Shown here piece by piece: positions 1 to 16,349 of a stretch of DNA of 64,000 bases (its first letter is position 1; the number at the start of each line of letters is the position of its first letter). The notes beneath the pieces are model-generated. The model was not told the DNA's origin. It saw nothing but the letters and a program-made list of their open reading frames with translations, and did no database searches. Location of the stretch: NCBI GenBank assembly GCA_012295275.1, contig CM022676.1:7289719-7353718 (forward strand), given 5' to 3'. A program made the position numbers and the translations under genes. This DNA comes from Chrysomallon squamiferum (Eukaryota; Mollusca; Gastropoda; Neomphalida; Peltospiridae).

Positions 1-1009
1 TTTTTAATACTAGTACCAATTTTCTTTAAAAAAAAAAAAAATAAAATAAAAATGAATTTAAAAAAGATTTGTGTTTATTTCAAAAATAATATATTTTCAG
101 AAACATTTTAAAATGTATGAAAACCAAAGCTTTTAATTTAAATTTTGAATTTAAAAGAATACTTTTGCATGGATTGAGGATTATAAAAACGATTCAAGCT
201 TAGTTCATCTATCAATTTGTTGCATTTGTGTTGTTGCTATGGGACGGTTAAATGCTTACAAATAATTTATTTTTATTTTAATTTAAATTAAGCTCCCTGA
301 TTTAATGCTATGACGATTAATTTAATTTATTAGAAATAGCTTCATAATTAGATGTAGGAGGTGTGGCATGGGCATATGAATAATGTATCATCCTGAATTT
401 AAATATTGTCATAATCAGCCAATAGGATCCCTTGATACCTCTGCTGTGCAGTCTCTCCTCAATCCATCTACCAATAGGATTCCTCGATACATCCTTGCCC
501 TGTAACATGCATATTGTTAGCTTCTTTTCAGTTTGTCTTATCCTGAATGAATCATGGACTGATTGTTTGAATGCTAATTATTATTATTATTATTATTATT
601 CTTATTGTAGACATGATAATAATATTTAAAAATATTTTTATATATTCATAGTTTTATTCATTAATGAATTATTATTACTCTTATAATGTTTTAGTTTTCA
701 GATATTTATACTATGTATATGTTTATTCTTTTTTTAATATATATATATATATGTAAAGAATAGCATGTTTTTTTGTTGTTTATTATGATTATTATTTTTT
801 TTTATGTAGTAAATATTTAATTAATAGTGATACATATTACTATTAAAGTTTTAAATATTAATTTTATGAATATTAATAACATAATTTTGGAACTGATAAC
901 ATTATGCTATTAATATGAATAATATATTTATTTGTTATAAATTTCTATAATTAATAAATTTTAATGTCATGTATATACTATATGATCTAACATTTTCATT
1001 AAGCTGCTG

Positions 1010-1048
<39 letters not shown>

Positions 1049-1649
1049 TAGCTACAACTGCTGCTCTAATTGATACTACTACTGCTACTACTACAACTAT
1101 TACTTCTACTATTATTACTACTACTATTGCATCAACATTGCAACCAATACTGTCTTTAAATTTTTTTCTTTATTTTTTTGAAAATCGTTAATTTATTTAT
1201 CATTTTTCAAATTTTATTTTTATTACATTTTATCCATTGCTTTTTTTTTTTCTTTGCTAATTAGTTCTGAGAAGGGAAAAATATTATTACTTTCCTTGAA
1301 TATTAATTTTTCCTTTTTAATTTAAAATATCTTATGGCAAAAACATAAATAAATACTTTTGTTGGTCATTTGTTTAATTTTATTCTATTTTACTTTGTTT
1401 ATTTATTTAAAAACCCCAAAAGGTTTAAAATAAAATTATACAATGTATTTGTTAGTGTATGTACATGTATATATATATATATATATATATTCAGAGAGAG
1501 ATGTACATACATATGCACAAATACTATTGTATTTTTAATTTATTTTTATTGTTATTATTGTTATTATTATTTTGCTTTGTTTATTTATTAATCTGGTAAC
1601 CATGGTAACTGATAAATGTAATAACTGATGGCAATGTCGTTTGTTACAG
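1..1649. other. AT-rich non-coding DNA, probably intron of the IGSF9-like gene
   Basis: No supportable exon was seen here. The stretch is AT-rich with ATT/TTA runs, a (TAC)n run at about 1007-1046 and short TA runs. It probably belongs to an upstream intron of the + strand IGSF9-like gene, because that gene enters the window without its N-terminal Ig domains. Short ORFs here are microsatellite translations. Confidence 0.4.
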
Positions 1650-2224
1650 GCAGTCTCTCTGAAGTGCACCATTCAACTAACAGGCATCTCGGTACTGACT
1701 CAGTCTAGATAGACTAACTGCTCTTCTTGCTTTATTTCATTTATTTATTTCATTTATTTATTTATTTATTTTTGTAACTTTTCCAGCAGCTCAGTCTCTC
1801 TTGTGTACTGGTCAATTCCAGATCTAATCTGGTTGTGTGAAAAAAAAAAAAAAAATTATGAAAAATATGTTCATAACTGGTTGGATCTAGTCTAAACCAG
1901 ATGTGTCCAGTTTTCAACGACGTTTTCTTAACAACTACTTACATCTTTTTGAAAAGCATGTTTTGTTCTTTGTTTTATTTCTGTATTTGTATATCGTGGC
2001 ACGGACTGTTAAAATGAATCTATGTGCATTTAATGTGCATTTTGATATTGTGTGCATCTCTGCACTGCATTTGAGATTTTAAAAATAGCATTTTTTTGTG
2101 TGTGTGTTATGTTATTACACGCATCATGTTTGTTGTTATTTATAGATCATTTCTATTGTAGCAGCATGCTTTAATATTGTTGTTATTTTTATCACAATCT
2201 TTCTCTTTTTTCACAGTTCACAAA

Positions 2225-2255
<31 letters not shown>

Positions 2256-4947
2256 TTTAATTCTATTTCTTCTGCATGTTGGCACCAAATTAAAAATTCT
2301 TAATAATTTAACTAAAAAAAAATTTCATTTTAAAAAGTAAACTTTTTTTTCTTTCATTTCTTGAAAACTGACCAATCACAACCCACTTATGCATGGTATG
2401 AAAAACAAAACAATAAATAAATTTATTTTTTTTATTTCTACATTTATTTCAACTACACTGAATGAAAATTTTCACTTACATTATAAAATCATCTCATGCT
2501 TTACTACTTATCACTAAGAATTTTCATCCATAACAATTTCTTTTCTTCTGCTTTTTTTACTCATGAATATATATATATATATATATGTATATATAACCAA
2601 GAGACATGTGTAGAAAGTGGTATTTGTGCTATTTTTAAACAGTGATAATAGTTTCCAAAACTTACTTACAGATTATCATTATGATCGCGTGACGGCTCTT
2701 CCGACAGATTCCTCGGGATCAACATACATTCCAATCATAAATGAACCCATAGGTTAGTACAGCAACTGCTACAACAACATCAAGAACTACAACAACAACT
2801 CTTTTATTATTATTACTGATAACATATATAATTAGATTCTATAATTAATAAATAATAATAATAAAAATATATTTTTAATTTTGTTAAATGATGGTAATAA
2901 CAAATGGTATAAGCAATATTTCTACTGTTGTGTTTTAATTTAAAATTATTTTATATGTTAAAGTATAAATAACATGCCTAAACTTTTAAATATAAATACT
3001 TCAAAACTGTTTTATGTATTAATGGTTGCCAATTATTGTTAATAATAAAGTTTGTCAGAATTAGAAAAATATATAAACACCATTAGTTTTACTCTTTGTA
3101 ACCATACATAAAGAATTAACTGTTTTTGTATATGTTATTTTCTTTCTTTCTTTTCCTTTCTTCTTTCTTTATTATATATATTATTATTATTATTATTTAT
3201 TATTATTATATGTTTTTTTTTGTTTATTTGTATGTTTAACATAACTTGATCCAAGTTACAAAGCATTAATGATTAACAATAAATGTTTCTTATATAAATG
3301 TTATTTATTTATTTATTTATTTTTAATTTTAATCAAACTTTTTATACATATTTTAAAATTTTAAATTAACTAATATATTCACACAGGTCCTAGACCAAGT
3401 CCACCAAGAAATGTTACAGCAAAAATAGTCAAAGACGGAATTTTAGTATCATGGTTACCTCCCTTGAGAACCGAAGTGCCTATATTTTACTACACGATAG
3501 ACTATAGGTCCGATGGACTGTGGACTCGGTACAAGGGCAAGGTCATGGTGTCCACAGGGTTGTCGTTGGTGATGGAAGACATGAATGCAGGGACGACATA
3601 CGAACTTAGAGTTTTGTCAAACGGTGTCCTGGCTTATAGCAAACCTAGTAATATTGTTACCGTGACAACACCAGGTGAGATTTTGATTGGTTGGATGTGG
3701 TGTATGCAGATTAGATCTGGTATAAATAGGTTTATGAATATGTATGGGTAAAAATTGAAAAAGTACAAAGTATACCTCCCCTATATGGTGCTGGTTAGAG
3801 AGTTACGTCCCCTACACACTGCTGGTTAAAGATTTAGAGATCGGATAGAATAGCCTTATGCATTCTTAATTAGCAAGAATTATTAATTATTTTTTTATAC
3901 ATAATAAAAGTACACATACACATGCACATGAAAATGCATAAATTTGTAACTAATTTTAGACTATTTTTTTTAAACAATCAGATATTCAAGTTTCATACAG
4001 TATCAGTCTAAGATTCAGCTGTTATATTATTTTTATAAAATTATTATTAATTTTATTCATGCAGCTAAAAATAGTGCCTCGTCTGATGGAGGAACCACTG
4101 GTATTGTTCCTATATTGTTGTTTCTGTTTTAATAGCAAAAAGATTATTATTTGTTTCTCATTTATTTAATGTTTTTGTTTTGCATTATTTTTCTGCAAGC
4201 CATTTTGATTCATTTTGTTGTAATTATTATAATTTTTTTATCATTGTCCTTCAGTGTTTTTTTTTTTATTTATTTTATTTATTTTATTTATTTGTTGTTT
4301 TTTTTTTCTTATTTTTGTTTTAGTAATTACATTTTTTTTTCCATTTTTGATTAATTTTGCAGGTTTTTTGTTATGTTATTTTTATTTTATTTTTTTACTT
4401 ATTACTATTATTGTTATTACTTAGCCATTCATTTGTATTGTATTCAGGCTTCATTTTTATTTTTTTATTATTATTATTATTTAAACATTTTATTACTAAT
4501 TGTGGATAGTTGTCTTTTTGTTTTCCATTATTATTGTATTTACTATTAATTTATGAGTATATTTTAATTACATATCCCAGTTTGGATAATTCATTATATT
4601 AAATTTTATTAAGCAGATATGACAGTGAAATTCCTCTTGGTTTTTATAATAATAATAAAAAATGTATACCTGACACATAATTGTTAATAAAAAAAATATA
4701 TTACATAAGAAATAAAACATTTATAAGCCTTTACAAGCTCTATAGCATTATAATAAGACTGAATTGAATGTTTTCATTATGATGCCATTAATATTCTGAA
4801 GAAAACAAAAAATTATGTTACTTAAAACTAGTTGGATGTCTGCTTTCCTGGATTTGTTCATTTTAATATGTACATTTTTAACATAAATTATTATGTTTAA
4901 TTCTATTATTTGCTTTATCCTGTAACATATAATACATATAAGTAAAT

Positions 4948-5030
<83 letters not shown>

Positions 5031-5043
5031 GTATATTCTGTAT

Positions 5044-5078
<35 letters not shown>

Positions 5079-7121
5079 TATGTATATATATATACACATA
5101 TACATACTAGAATATAAAACACATGGTATGTAATACTTACATTTGTTATTTTTAGAATCACTAGCTCTGCCAGACGCTCTGATTGGTGGTATTATTGGAG
5201 GGTTACTCTTTCTCTTGGTAGCCATTTTGTTAGCAGTGATAGCTGTTATACACAGTCGCCGCAAAGAACAGAAAAACAAAGCAGAAACTCGATACAGTGA
5301 GTGGAATTGGAAAAAAAAAAAATTTTCTTATTCAGTAAAAATGTTTTAAAAATAGAAACATTTAGAATTTGATAAAAATGTTTGGAAAAAATATATTAAT
5401 TTTCTTATTAAGCTATTAGTAAATTTGGAATTTAAAAAGTTTGTTTAAATTCACCATTTTAATCACCAAAGAAAATTACAAAGTGTTAAGTCTAAGTGGA
5501 ATTATAGTTTGTTTAAATTTACTAATTACCATTCATTTGTTGGTTTATTTATTTATTTATTTATTTGTGTTTTACTTATGTGTTTGTTTTTTATGTATTC
5601 ATATATTTAAGCTTAATTTGTTTTGGTTATGTCTTTTTGGTTTCTTTTATAGTGGATGGGTTAAAATATATAGTTTATATTATTGTTAGATTTGTTACAT
5701 CACAAAATGTTATGTCATGTTAATTTAGTGTCAATGTGTATTAGTTGATATATGTTTAATTACTTACCTAATTATATTATTTAATATCACCATGTCTTGG
5801 CTTATATCTATTTAAATACATATCTAATATTATCATCATATCTGCAGACGATGTAAATTATTCAAAACCAGAAGAATCAGAAAACAGACAGTAAGTAAAT
5901 CTTTCTTTTCTCAGCTAGAGTTATCTTTAGTAAAACAGTTACTTCCCTTTGCAAACTCTTCTTTACTGAAAAGGCTAAACTGAAAGTATTACTGATAAAG
6001 GAAGTTAGAAAAAGAAAGAGAAAAACAGCAAGAAATAATGAATAAAATGTTTCTCTTCTGTTCTGTAATATTTGAAAATATGTGTTAAATATATTTTTAT
6101 ATTCTTATTATCTTTTCTTGTCTGTATCTGGACTAACATACATTTCTGTTTCTTTTTCTTCTAATGCTATCTAGGAGACTGAAGAAAGGTGAAGTTTAAA
6201 AATGCATGAATATCTTATTTCATTATTATTATAATTATTATTATTATTGTTTTTATTTATTGTTATCCTCTTTTTGTTGATGCTTTTTTATGTTTCTAAT
6301 TTTATTAGTATTTGTTTGTTTTATATTTAAAATATATATATATATATATTTTTTTTTTTACATTATATATTTGTTTTAGAAGTCATAAATACACCTTACT
6401 ATATCATATTTACATCATACCAATACAGTGTCTGGGTATTATCTATTTTTATCATAATTAAATAACAAAATTATGAAAATATTAATTAATTATAAAAATG
6501 ATTAGCTGCAATACTTTAAAATGAATAATGGAAAGCAGAATAAGTTATATGCTTTGGTAAATTGCTAGTTTAAGGTTCAGTTATTTGCAGGATCAATCCT
6601 TTACAGTCTATCCATTCAGTTATTTCCCAATCCAACCAGTACAGAAACCCAAATTCTAATGACACCCTAACATAGCAGACTGGAGTAATTCCTACAGTTT
6701 TTTTTTTTTTTTTTTTTGTTTTTTTTTAAATGAAAATTATGTCTGAATCCATAAATATAATGATCTGTTTTAATTTTCTGTTTTATTTATTGTTTAATTT
6801 CTTTCCGTGGTTTTTGTTGTATTTTGTTATGTATTGGGGTGAATTTATTTTTGTTTTTAATTATTATTAATTTTTATTTTTAGTTTGATCCTTCTAATAA
6901 TGACAATAATTGTGGTGTAGATGTAGATTTTTTTAAATACTAAAACCTAAAAAAAAAAAAAAAAAAAAAAATAAAAAAAAATGCTAACAAACAAAAATAA
7001 TAATAAAATAAAATAAAAGAAATAATATAAAGTCTCTATTTTAAAAAAAAAAAGAAAATATGAAGAAACCCATAGAAAACAGCAGTAATATAATTTAAAA
7101 AAAAATTAAATAAAAAACAAC

Positions 7122-7169
<48 letters not shown>

Positions 7170-9185
7170 TTTGATATGAAACACCTCAACATAAACAACA
7201 AGGCCATTAATTTTGCATATTGTGTTAATCTTGATTGATGACGATGACGTCAACGACGTCTATAAATTAATATTCACCTACTTCTTTATAACAAACTGTT
7301 TATAACACTCGTATCAGTAACAAAATGAACTTGGCTGTAACTTCACCGTGTTGTTCTTTTACAGTCAAACTCCGCCAAAATGGGATCGTTGGCAACAGTT
7401 TGGAGGAGGAGACACTCTAAGATACGACGACGGCCGCCAGGGGGTGTACGTCCTGCCTCGCACAGACGACCTCGGCTACGACAGGAGGCCGTCAATTTTG
7501 CGGGACAGGCGACTCTACGACAGAAACCACCCCATGTACGACCCGTCTGCTGGATACAGAGTGACGTCAGAGGGCCACGATCCTAACTTTATTGCCGATT
7601 TATCCCTGTCCAGGTTGTCTGGCAACTATCCCAGGACTTCAAGGGACCATCTCGATCAGGGGCGGGGTCCTAGGAGTCTGTCGGATTCCAGTAACTGGGC
7701 CCCGGGCAAACCTTCCAGTCCTGCCAGACCAGGAATGTATCCAGCAGACGCTCCCATGAGTCCATCCAGTTACAGCCGTTGGCCTGACGAACAGCAACAG
7801 CTACGGCAGCGGAATCCACCCTTGTCACCAGTCAACAGAGGCTACGACGGCCCTTATCACAGCTTCCACAGCGATGATGGCGACGAAGATGATGACGATG
7901 ACGAGAATGGATTCATGCCCAAGCATAAACATGTGCCTTCCAGTCGTCCAGGTTTTCCTCGACATAGTTCTATGAAGCCGGCTCACCAGACGTATCTCAC
8001 AGACGGCGAGCCCATCCCATTGTTCGGCTTAGACGACATCAGTTCTGTACTCACCTCACCCCAGACTGAGCCGTCGCGATCTCTCAGTCATTACCCATCC
8101 ACCTCTAGTCAACCGTCATACCTACCCAGCCAGCTTAGAAGACCCGGAGACTTCGTCCAGGAACCGCCAGCGAGACCTTACGAAGCAGCCCGAAGACCGG
8201 AGCCAGCGAGACCGTACGAGCCTTACAGACCCCACGAACCTCTGAGGTCTTACGACAGAAGTGTACGAGGGAGTGATCGCGACTATCTGCCCAACATTCC
8301 AGAAGATGGCCAGGACACGACAGGATCACCGGGTCCTCGCGTTCCTTGGACATCTCCAGCCAAACCTGCAGCAGACGAGAACAACAGCAGTGCAGGAAGT
8401 AGTGGCGGTCATCCGATTGGCTACACGCGCGACCACCTACAGGGCGTGGTGGACAGAGTCCGGCAGGGTCCGAGAGCGAGAATAGACGACACCTTTGAAG
8501 ACGGCAGCTTCTTAGACGCGTCGGCGTTACGTCAGCAGTCGCCCTCAGACGACACAGTGTTTCGATTCCCGGAGCCCAAACAGAGCAGACCGGGCCTGGA
8601 TAATCGTGGTCAGCCGTATTACACGTCAGACGTCGCTCCGTTCAAACCTCCGCGACTGGGCCAGCAGCACGGCGCCTACGTGCCGGACAGACATCCGCGG
8701 TCACGTGACGAGACCGGTCCGGACACCGTCAGCCACAGCAGCGGCATAGGCAGCCGAAACACGTCGAACAGCAACAGCTCGTATCCCAACCGGCTGGGTA
8801 AGAACAGCCTGAGTTACAGTTCCTTGCTGACCCCCAGGAGCAGGATCTCAGCCAGGACTCGTCTCCCTTCCTGGACGGAAGTGCCAACAACCGGCGCGAC
8901 ACTTCCGGTGACGAAAACTACGAGTTCGATTCTATCGGCGCTCTGGAGACGGATATTTTGGACGCTCTGCGCAATTACTCGCGACTGAGCGACACCGGGC
9001 AAGCTTCAGCCAGGGACGTGTACAACAACCTCTATCCGAAGTCGAGAAAAACCAGCAGGTATTCCGATTCGGAGCAGCGGTTCAATAAACTGAGGGAGGA
9101 ATTTAAACAGTACAGATTACGTCAAGCCGAGGTGAACAAAGAAGCTCCGGGACCCATGTACCCGATGGATAGTGAAATGTTGTGA
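1650..9185 (+). CDS. IGSF9: IGSF9/turtle homologue, 3' part: FN3, transmembrane and cytoplasmic exons
   Basis: This is a neuronal-type immunoglobulin-superfamily adhesion receptor at the plasma membrane. Exons: 3387-3674, 4065-4100, 5156-5296, 5848-5890 and 7365-9185. Two tentative upstream exons, 1650-1691 and 2672-2752, fit in phase. Exon 3387-3674 is a fibronectin III domain (SPPRNVTAKI, ILVSWLPPL, TTYELRVLSNG). Exon 5156-5296 holds the transmembrane helix (GGIIGGLLFLLVAILLAVIA) followed by a basic stop-transfer. The last exon is a Ser/Pro/Tyr-rich tail of about 600 residues ending in GDENYEFDSI and FNKLREEFKQYRLRQ. Those match the DENYEWDSEF and LREEFLAFRRRR blocks I recall from the human IGSF9 C-terminus. 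The 5' end (Ig domains, signal peptide) lies outside the window. The reading frame breaks once, at 8831-8835, five C bases; one extra C would restore it. Identification is strong; the first two exons are weak. Confidence 0.85.
4951..5075. repeat. (CT)n and (AC)n compound microsatellite
   Basis: A 76-base (CT)n run (4951-5026) is followed by (AC)n (about 5045-5075), ending 80 bases upstream of the transmembrane exon acceptor of the IGSF9-like gene. It lies in an intron, and its ORFs are repeat artefacts. Confidence 0.95.
7126..7165. repeat. (TA)n microsatellite
   Basis: An almost perfect TA run of about 40 bases in the intron before the last IGSF9-like exon. Poly(A)-rich DNA lies just upstream (6951-6981). 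Confidence 0.85.
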
Positions 9186-9406
9186 TGTTTGTAGAGGAAA
9201 CCTTTTTTTTTTTTTTTTTTTTTTTTTTTCTTCTTCTGAAATCAAATTTACTTAGTTACCAGACGTTAAGAAACGAGAGTTTATATTTGTACATACTGTG
9301 AATTATGGGAAATCGTTTGTGAAGTGTTTTTTTTTTTTTTTTTTTTTTGTATAGTAAGGGAGATAACTTAGTAAACATCCATCTCCCTCCGATGCTAGCC
9401 AAGATG

Positions 9407-9412
9407 AATAAA
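9407..9412 (+). terminator. Poly(A) signal of the IGSF9-like gene
   Basis: AATAAA lies 222 bases after the TGA stop at 9183-9185. A second AATAAA follows at 9454-9459. Either could end the transcript; the (CT)n tract at 9589 lies beyond both. Confidence 0.5.
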
Positions 9413-9585
9413 TGTGATGTAATAGGTTATTAATGGACGTTTCTTAGTCGTAGAATAAAATTTGATTTAGTCTGAAGTCAAAACATATCCATAGAGGCGA
9501 GCCTAATATTACATATCATTCAGCATAATAATTATTTAAATGTTGCAGTATTGTTGAACCAAATCCAAGTATCCATTGACCATAA

Positions 9586-13344
<3,759 letters not shown>

Positions 13345-13416
13345 GGGCTTGTCCGGGATTCGAACCCGGGACCTCTCGCACCCTAAGCGAGAATCATACC
13401 CCTAGACCAACAAGCC
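13345..13416 (-). tRNA. tRNA-Pro (AGG)
   Basis: A 72-nt intronless tRNA. Acceptor GGCTTGT pairs with ACAAGCC, the anticodon loop is CTTAGGGTG (anticodon AGG), and the T-loop is TTCGAAT. A TTTTTT Pol III terminator follows just past the 3' end on the minus strand. Confidence 0.95.
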
Positions 13417-13806
13417 AGTTACGTGGTTGTGAACCACCTAATGTATTTCTAGTCTCAGATTTTCTTTATAATCTTGCTGCTGTTGCCAAGATTAACGATT
13501 TTTAACAATACAACAATACATTGCCACATGTAACTTACTAATTCATTAAATTTCTTTTTCTGTTCATTTTTTTTTTTTTTAAATGTTTTAATCATTCTGT
13601 CCCGTGCTGTCATTATCAGACAATTTTTTTGTAGATTTTTAAAATAGTTTATGTAACCGTGCTTTACAAAGGGTGTGTCAGACAAATTGTAATTAATGAC
13701 TGAGAAACGTGTCACCTTTTCGTCTGCTGTTGCTTTATAATTTTCTGAGTAGTTGGTAATTTTGTTGATTATGTTAGTAGTGTTTGCTAATAATAATTTG
13801 AAATAA

Positions 13807-13808
<2 letters not shown>

Positions 13809-13852
<44 letters not shown>
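13809..13852. repeat. (GT)22 microsatellite
   Basis: A GT run starting about 85 bases upstream of the tRNA-Pro(TGG) gene at 13893. Confidence 0.95.
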
Positions 13853-13856
<4 letters not shown>

Positions 13857-13892
13857 TGAATAAATAAAAATAATTAGATTGTTAACTAATGT

Positions 13893-13964
13893 GGCTTGTT
13901 GGTCTAGGGGTATGATTCTCGCTTTGGGTGCGAGAGGTCTCGGGTTCGAATCCCGGACAAGCCC
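13893..13964 (+). tRNA. tRNA-Pro (TGG)
   Basis: Same backbone as the AGG copies, but the loop is CTTTGGGTG (anticodon TGG) and the first T-stem pair is a U-G wobble (TCGGG/CCCGG). A TTTT terminator lies within 12 bases. The 3' flank carries the TCAGATGATCT block that recurs inverted at about 14.3 and 14.4 kb. Confidence 0.95.
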
Positions 13965-14354
13965 TACTGTTTTACTATTATTTTCGTTTAACAAAACCTT
14001 CAGATGATCTACCTGTATTTCTAAACAAATGAAATTAAAATATTTCGACTAAAATAACATTATCTATGTTCAGAAAAAAGGATAATGTTTAAAATACGTT
14101 TTATATGTAAAGTTATGATATCAGTAACGTTACGGTTAAAATTAAAATTCGGCTTTGCAAAGTTAACGATATTTATTTAAAAAAAAAAATTTGCTATAAA
14201 AATAAAAAATAATATGGTCCATATTAGGATAGAACTTGAAAAGCTTTTATTAAAAAAAAAAATAAAAATAAAAAATAAAAATACTTTAATTTCATTTGTT
14301 TAGGAAAAATAGAATTTAGATCATCTGAAAACAAAAAAAAAAAATTAAAATAGC

Positions 14355-14401
14355 TTAATCTGGAGATTCGAACTAATAAGACCTCTTTTAGGCGAAATAC
14401 T
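14355..14401 (-). pseudogene. Strongly decayed tRNA-Pro fragment
   Basis: The minus strand retains the T-loop region (GATTCGAAC on the + strand), GACCTCTT and a scrambled anticodon arm at tRNA-Pro spacing. The 5' half is not recognisable. It sits beside an inverted copy of the 3' flank of the 13893 tRNA, which supports an origin by duplication. Confidence 0.45.
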
Positions 14402-14460
14402 TGAATTTCATTTGTTTAGAAAAATAAGATAGATCATCTGAATTTAATTCTTTTTATTTA

Positions 14461-14522
14461 TTCGAATTCGAACCCAGACCCACCACGCACACAACACGAG
14501 AATCGCACCCATAGACCAACAT
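14461..14522 (-). pseudogene. Decayed tRNA-Pro
   Basis: On the + strand the order ATTCGAACCCAGACC, then CGAGAATC, then ACCCATAGACCAACA follows the reverse complement of tRNA-Pro. The anticodon-stem segment is replaced by a CAC-rich insert, and the acceptor pairing is lost. It lies next to a second inverted copy of the tRNA 3' flank (14402-14442). Confidence 0.6.
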
Positions 14523-14962
14523 ACACACGCACACTGAATTTAGTTTTCATTTCGAATTATAATTAACAAACACGTTCATTTCGAATTATAATTAACAAAT
14601 AGTTGAAATACTATTAAAACCACAGACATCAACAGCAAGGCATGTCCGAACAACATTGTCAAGTAAACGGCTGGTTCGGTCTAATCATAACTGTTTCTAT
14701 GTTAATAATGCATGAACGGTGAATTAGTTTGCTATCCAGTGATCCTACAAACATTAATATATTCCATTTTCATTCATCACAGGATTGACAAATTATTAAA
14801 CTATCGACGCGGAAATCCCAGGATCTATAATTAGACGTGAGGCGCGGCGGTGGGCAGTGAATAACTAAACAATCGAGACTTGGTGTTGACCACGGTCGAT
14901 TCCGCACCTCACGATACATTCGGAACACCTCGTACATTTCTATGAAATATAAACAAGTAACT

Positions 14963-15034
14963 GGCTTGTTGGTCTAGGGGTATGATTCTCGCTTAGGGTG
15001 CGAGAGGTCCCGGGTTCGAATCCCGGACAAGCCC
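14963..15034 (+). tRNA. tRNA-Pro (AGG)
   Basis: 72 nt with a complete cloverleaf (GGCTTGT/ACAAGCC, anticodon AGG, TTCGAAT). A T-run terminator (ATTTTATTTTTTT) follows directly. Confidence 0.95.
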
Positions 15035-15815
15035 TAATTTTATTTTTTTATTTGCAAAAATATTAAATGGATGTAAGGTTATAAAATGTTATTGTTTTTT
15101 TGTTTTTGTTTTTTTAACGTCAACATTATATTTTTCCTATATATTGCTGATTTTAATTTTTTTATATATCAATAAACTTCAGATAATTATAATTCTTCAA
15201 AAATTTTAATTTCAATTTAAAACTGGTATAAAATGACTATGGCTGCTTTATTTTCAGAAATGAACATAGAAAGACTTTTGACGTCAGAGAGATAATTGAC
15301 AGATATTAAATTGAACAGCAAAGGAATATTGTTAAAATAATGAAAAAAAACTTAATTTTTTTTTGTATACCTTACAGGTCATGATCAGTAATCCATTTCT
15401 GGCGTGTATACCTTACAGTTTACACTCATTAACCCATTTCCGGTGTCAACATCCGGTTCTAAATCTAATTTAATCCCTATTTGTTAAAGCTTACAATACA
15501 AAGAGTTTTCAATGCATTAAGACCAGATAACTATTTTTTTTTGAAAGATAATTTAATATAACACTTAAAGATACCCACTTTGAAAAGCAACCAGATATTA
15601 ATTTTAGGATAGTATGCTATGTCACAGCTATTTGGTAATATATGTAATAATCATATATAGAGAAAGTAGTTATATTACTGTACATAGGAACTGGACAAAT
15701 TCGTTTTCTTTTAATTTCTTCCTTTATGGCGTATGAGTGAAATAACTGTAGAATTAATGAAGCAGCAGCAACAACAACAATAAAATAATATCAATAATAA
15801 CATTAATATCAATAA

Positions 15816-15856
<41 letters not shown>

Positions 15857-16025
15857 ATAGCAGTAATAATAGTTCTAGTAGTAGTAGTAGTTTTATTATA
15901 CTTATTAATTATTTATAAATATCCATCAACTGAGTTCCAACAAAAGATATTCCACATATTGGACATGACGTAATGACTTTATCATGACGCAACATCATTT
16001 CCTTGGTTACGTTTGTTTGGCACAA

Positions 16026-16317
16026 TTATCTGTTTGCTTCTTTTAATGCAGTCGTAAAATGGTCAATATGTTTTTCATTACAAATTTTGTCAAAACGTTC
16101 ATTCTGCTCAACTGTAAACCAGTTTTTCCATTCGTCCGTCGTTCCTGAAAATAAGTAGATAAGTCTGTTGAACTATTATGACGTCATAAAGAAACAATGG
16201 TTAGGCGAGGACAGGTATTTCTTTCATTATTAATTAATTTATTAGTATTCTTATGTTAAATTATTTCTCTAATTTATTTTCCTTTTCAGTACATTTTGAA
16301 ATATGGCATTAGAAATA

Positions 16318-16349
<32 letters not shown>

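Noticed and set aside
4748-5279. Minus-strand ORFs rich in Arg-Glu repeats
   Set aside because: They are translations of the (CT)n and (AC)n microsatellite.
6175-6188. A 14-nt microexon candidate (CTATCTAG|...AAAG|GTGAAG) in the IGSF9-like gene
   Set aside because: Including it puts the next exon (7365) into a frame with a stop at 7584. Skipping it joins 5890 to 7365 in the conserved frame.
8798-8855. Short intron starting at the donor-like GTAAGAAC to explain the frame change
   Set aside because: No AG between 8807 and 8881 gives the required length (2 modulo 3), and most options are under 60 bases. One missing C fits better.
13455-13994. 179-residue minus-strand ORF over a tRNA gene
   Set aside because: It reads through the tRNA-Pro at 13893 and the GT repeat; it starts and ends in AT-rich noise.
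15360-15450. Possible exon pair with TACCTTACAG-like sites
   Set aside because: It is a two-copy intergenic repeat (units near 15367 and 15408) with no open frame tied to the sulfotransferase.
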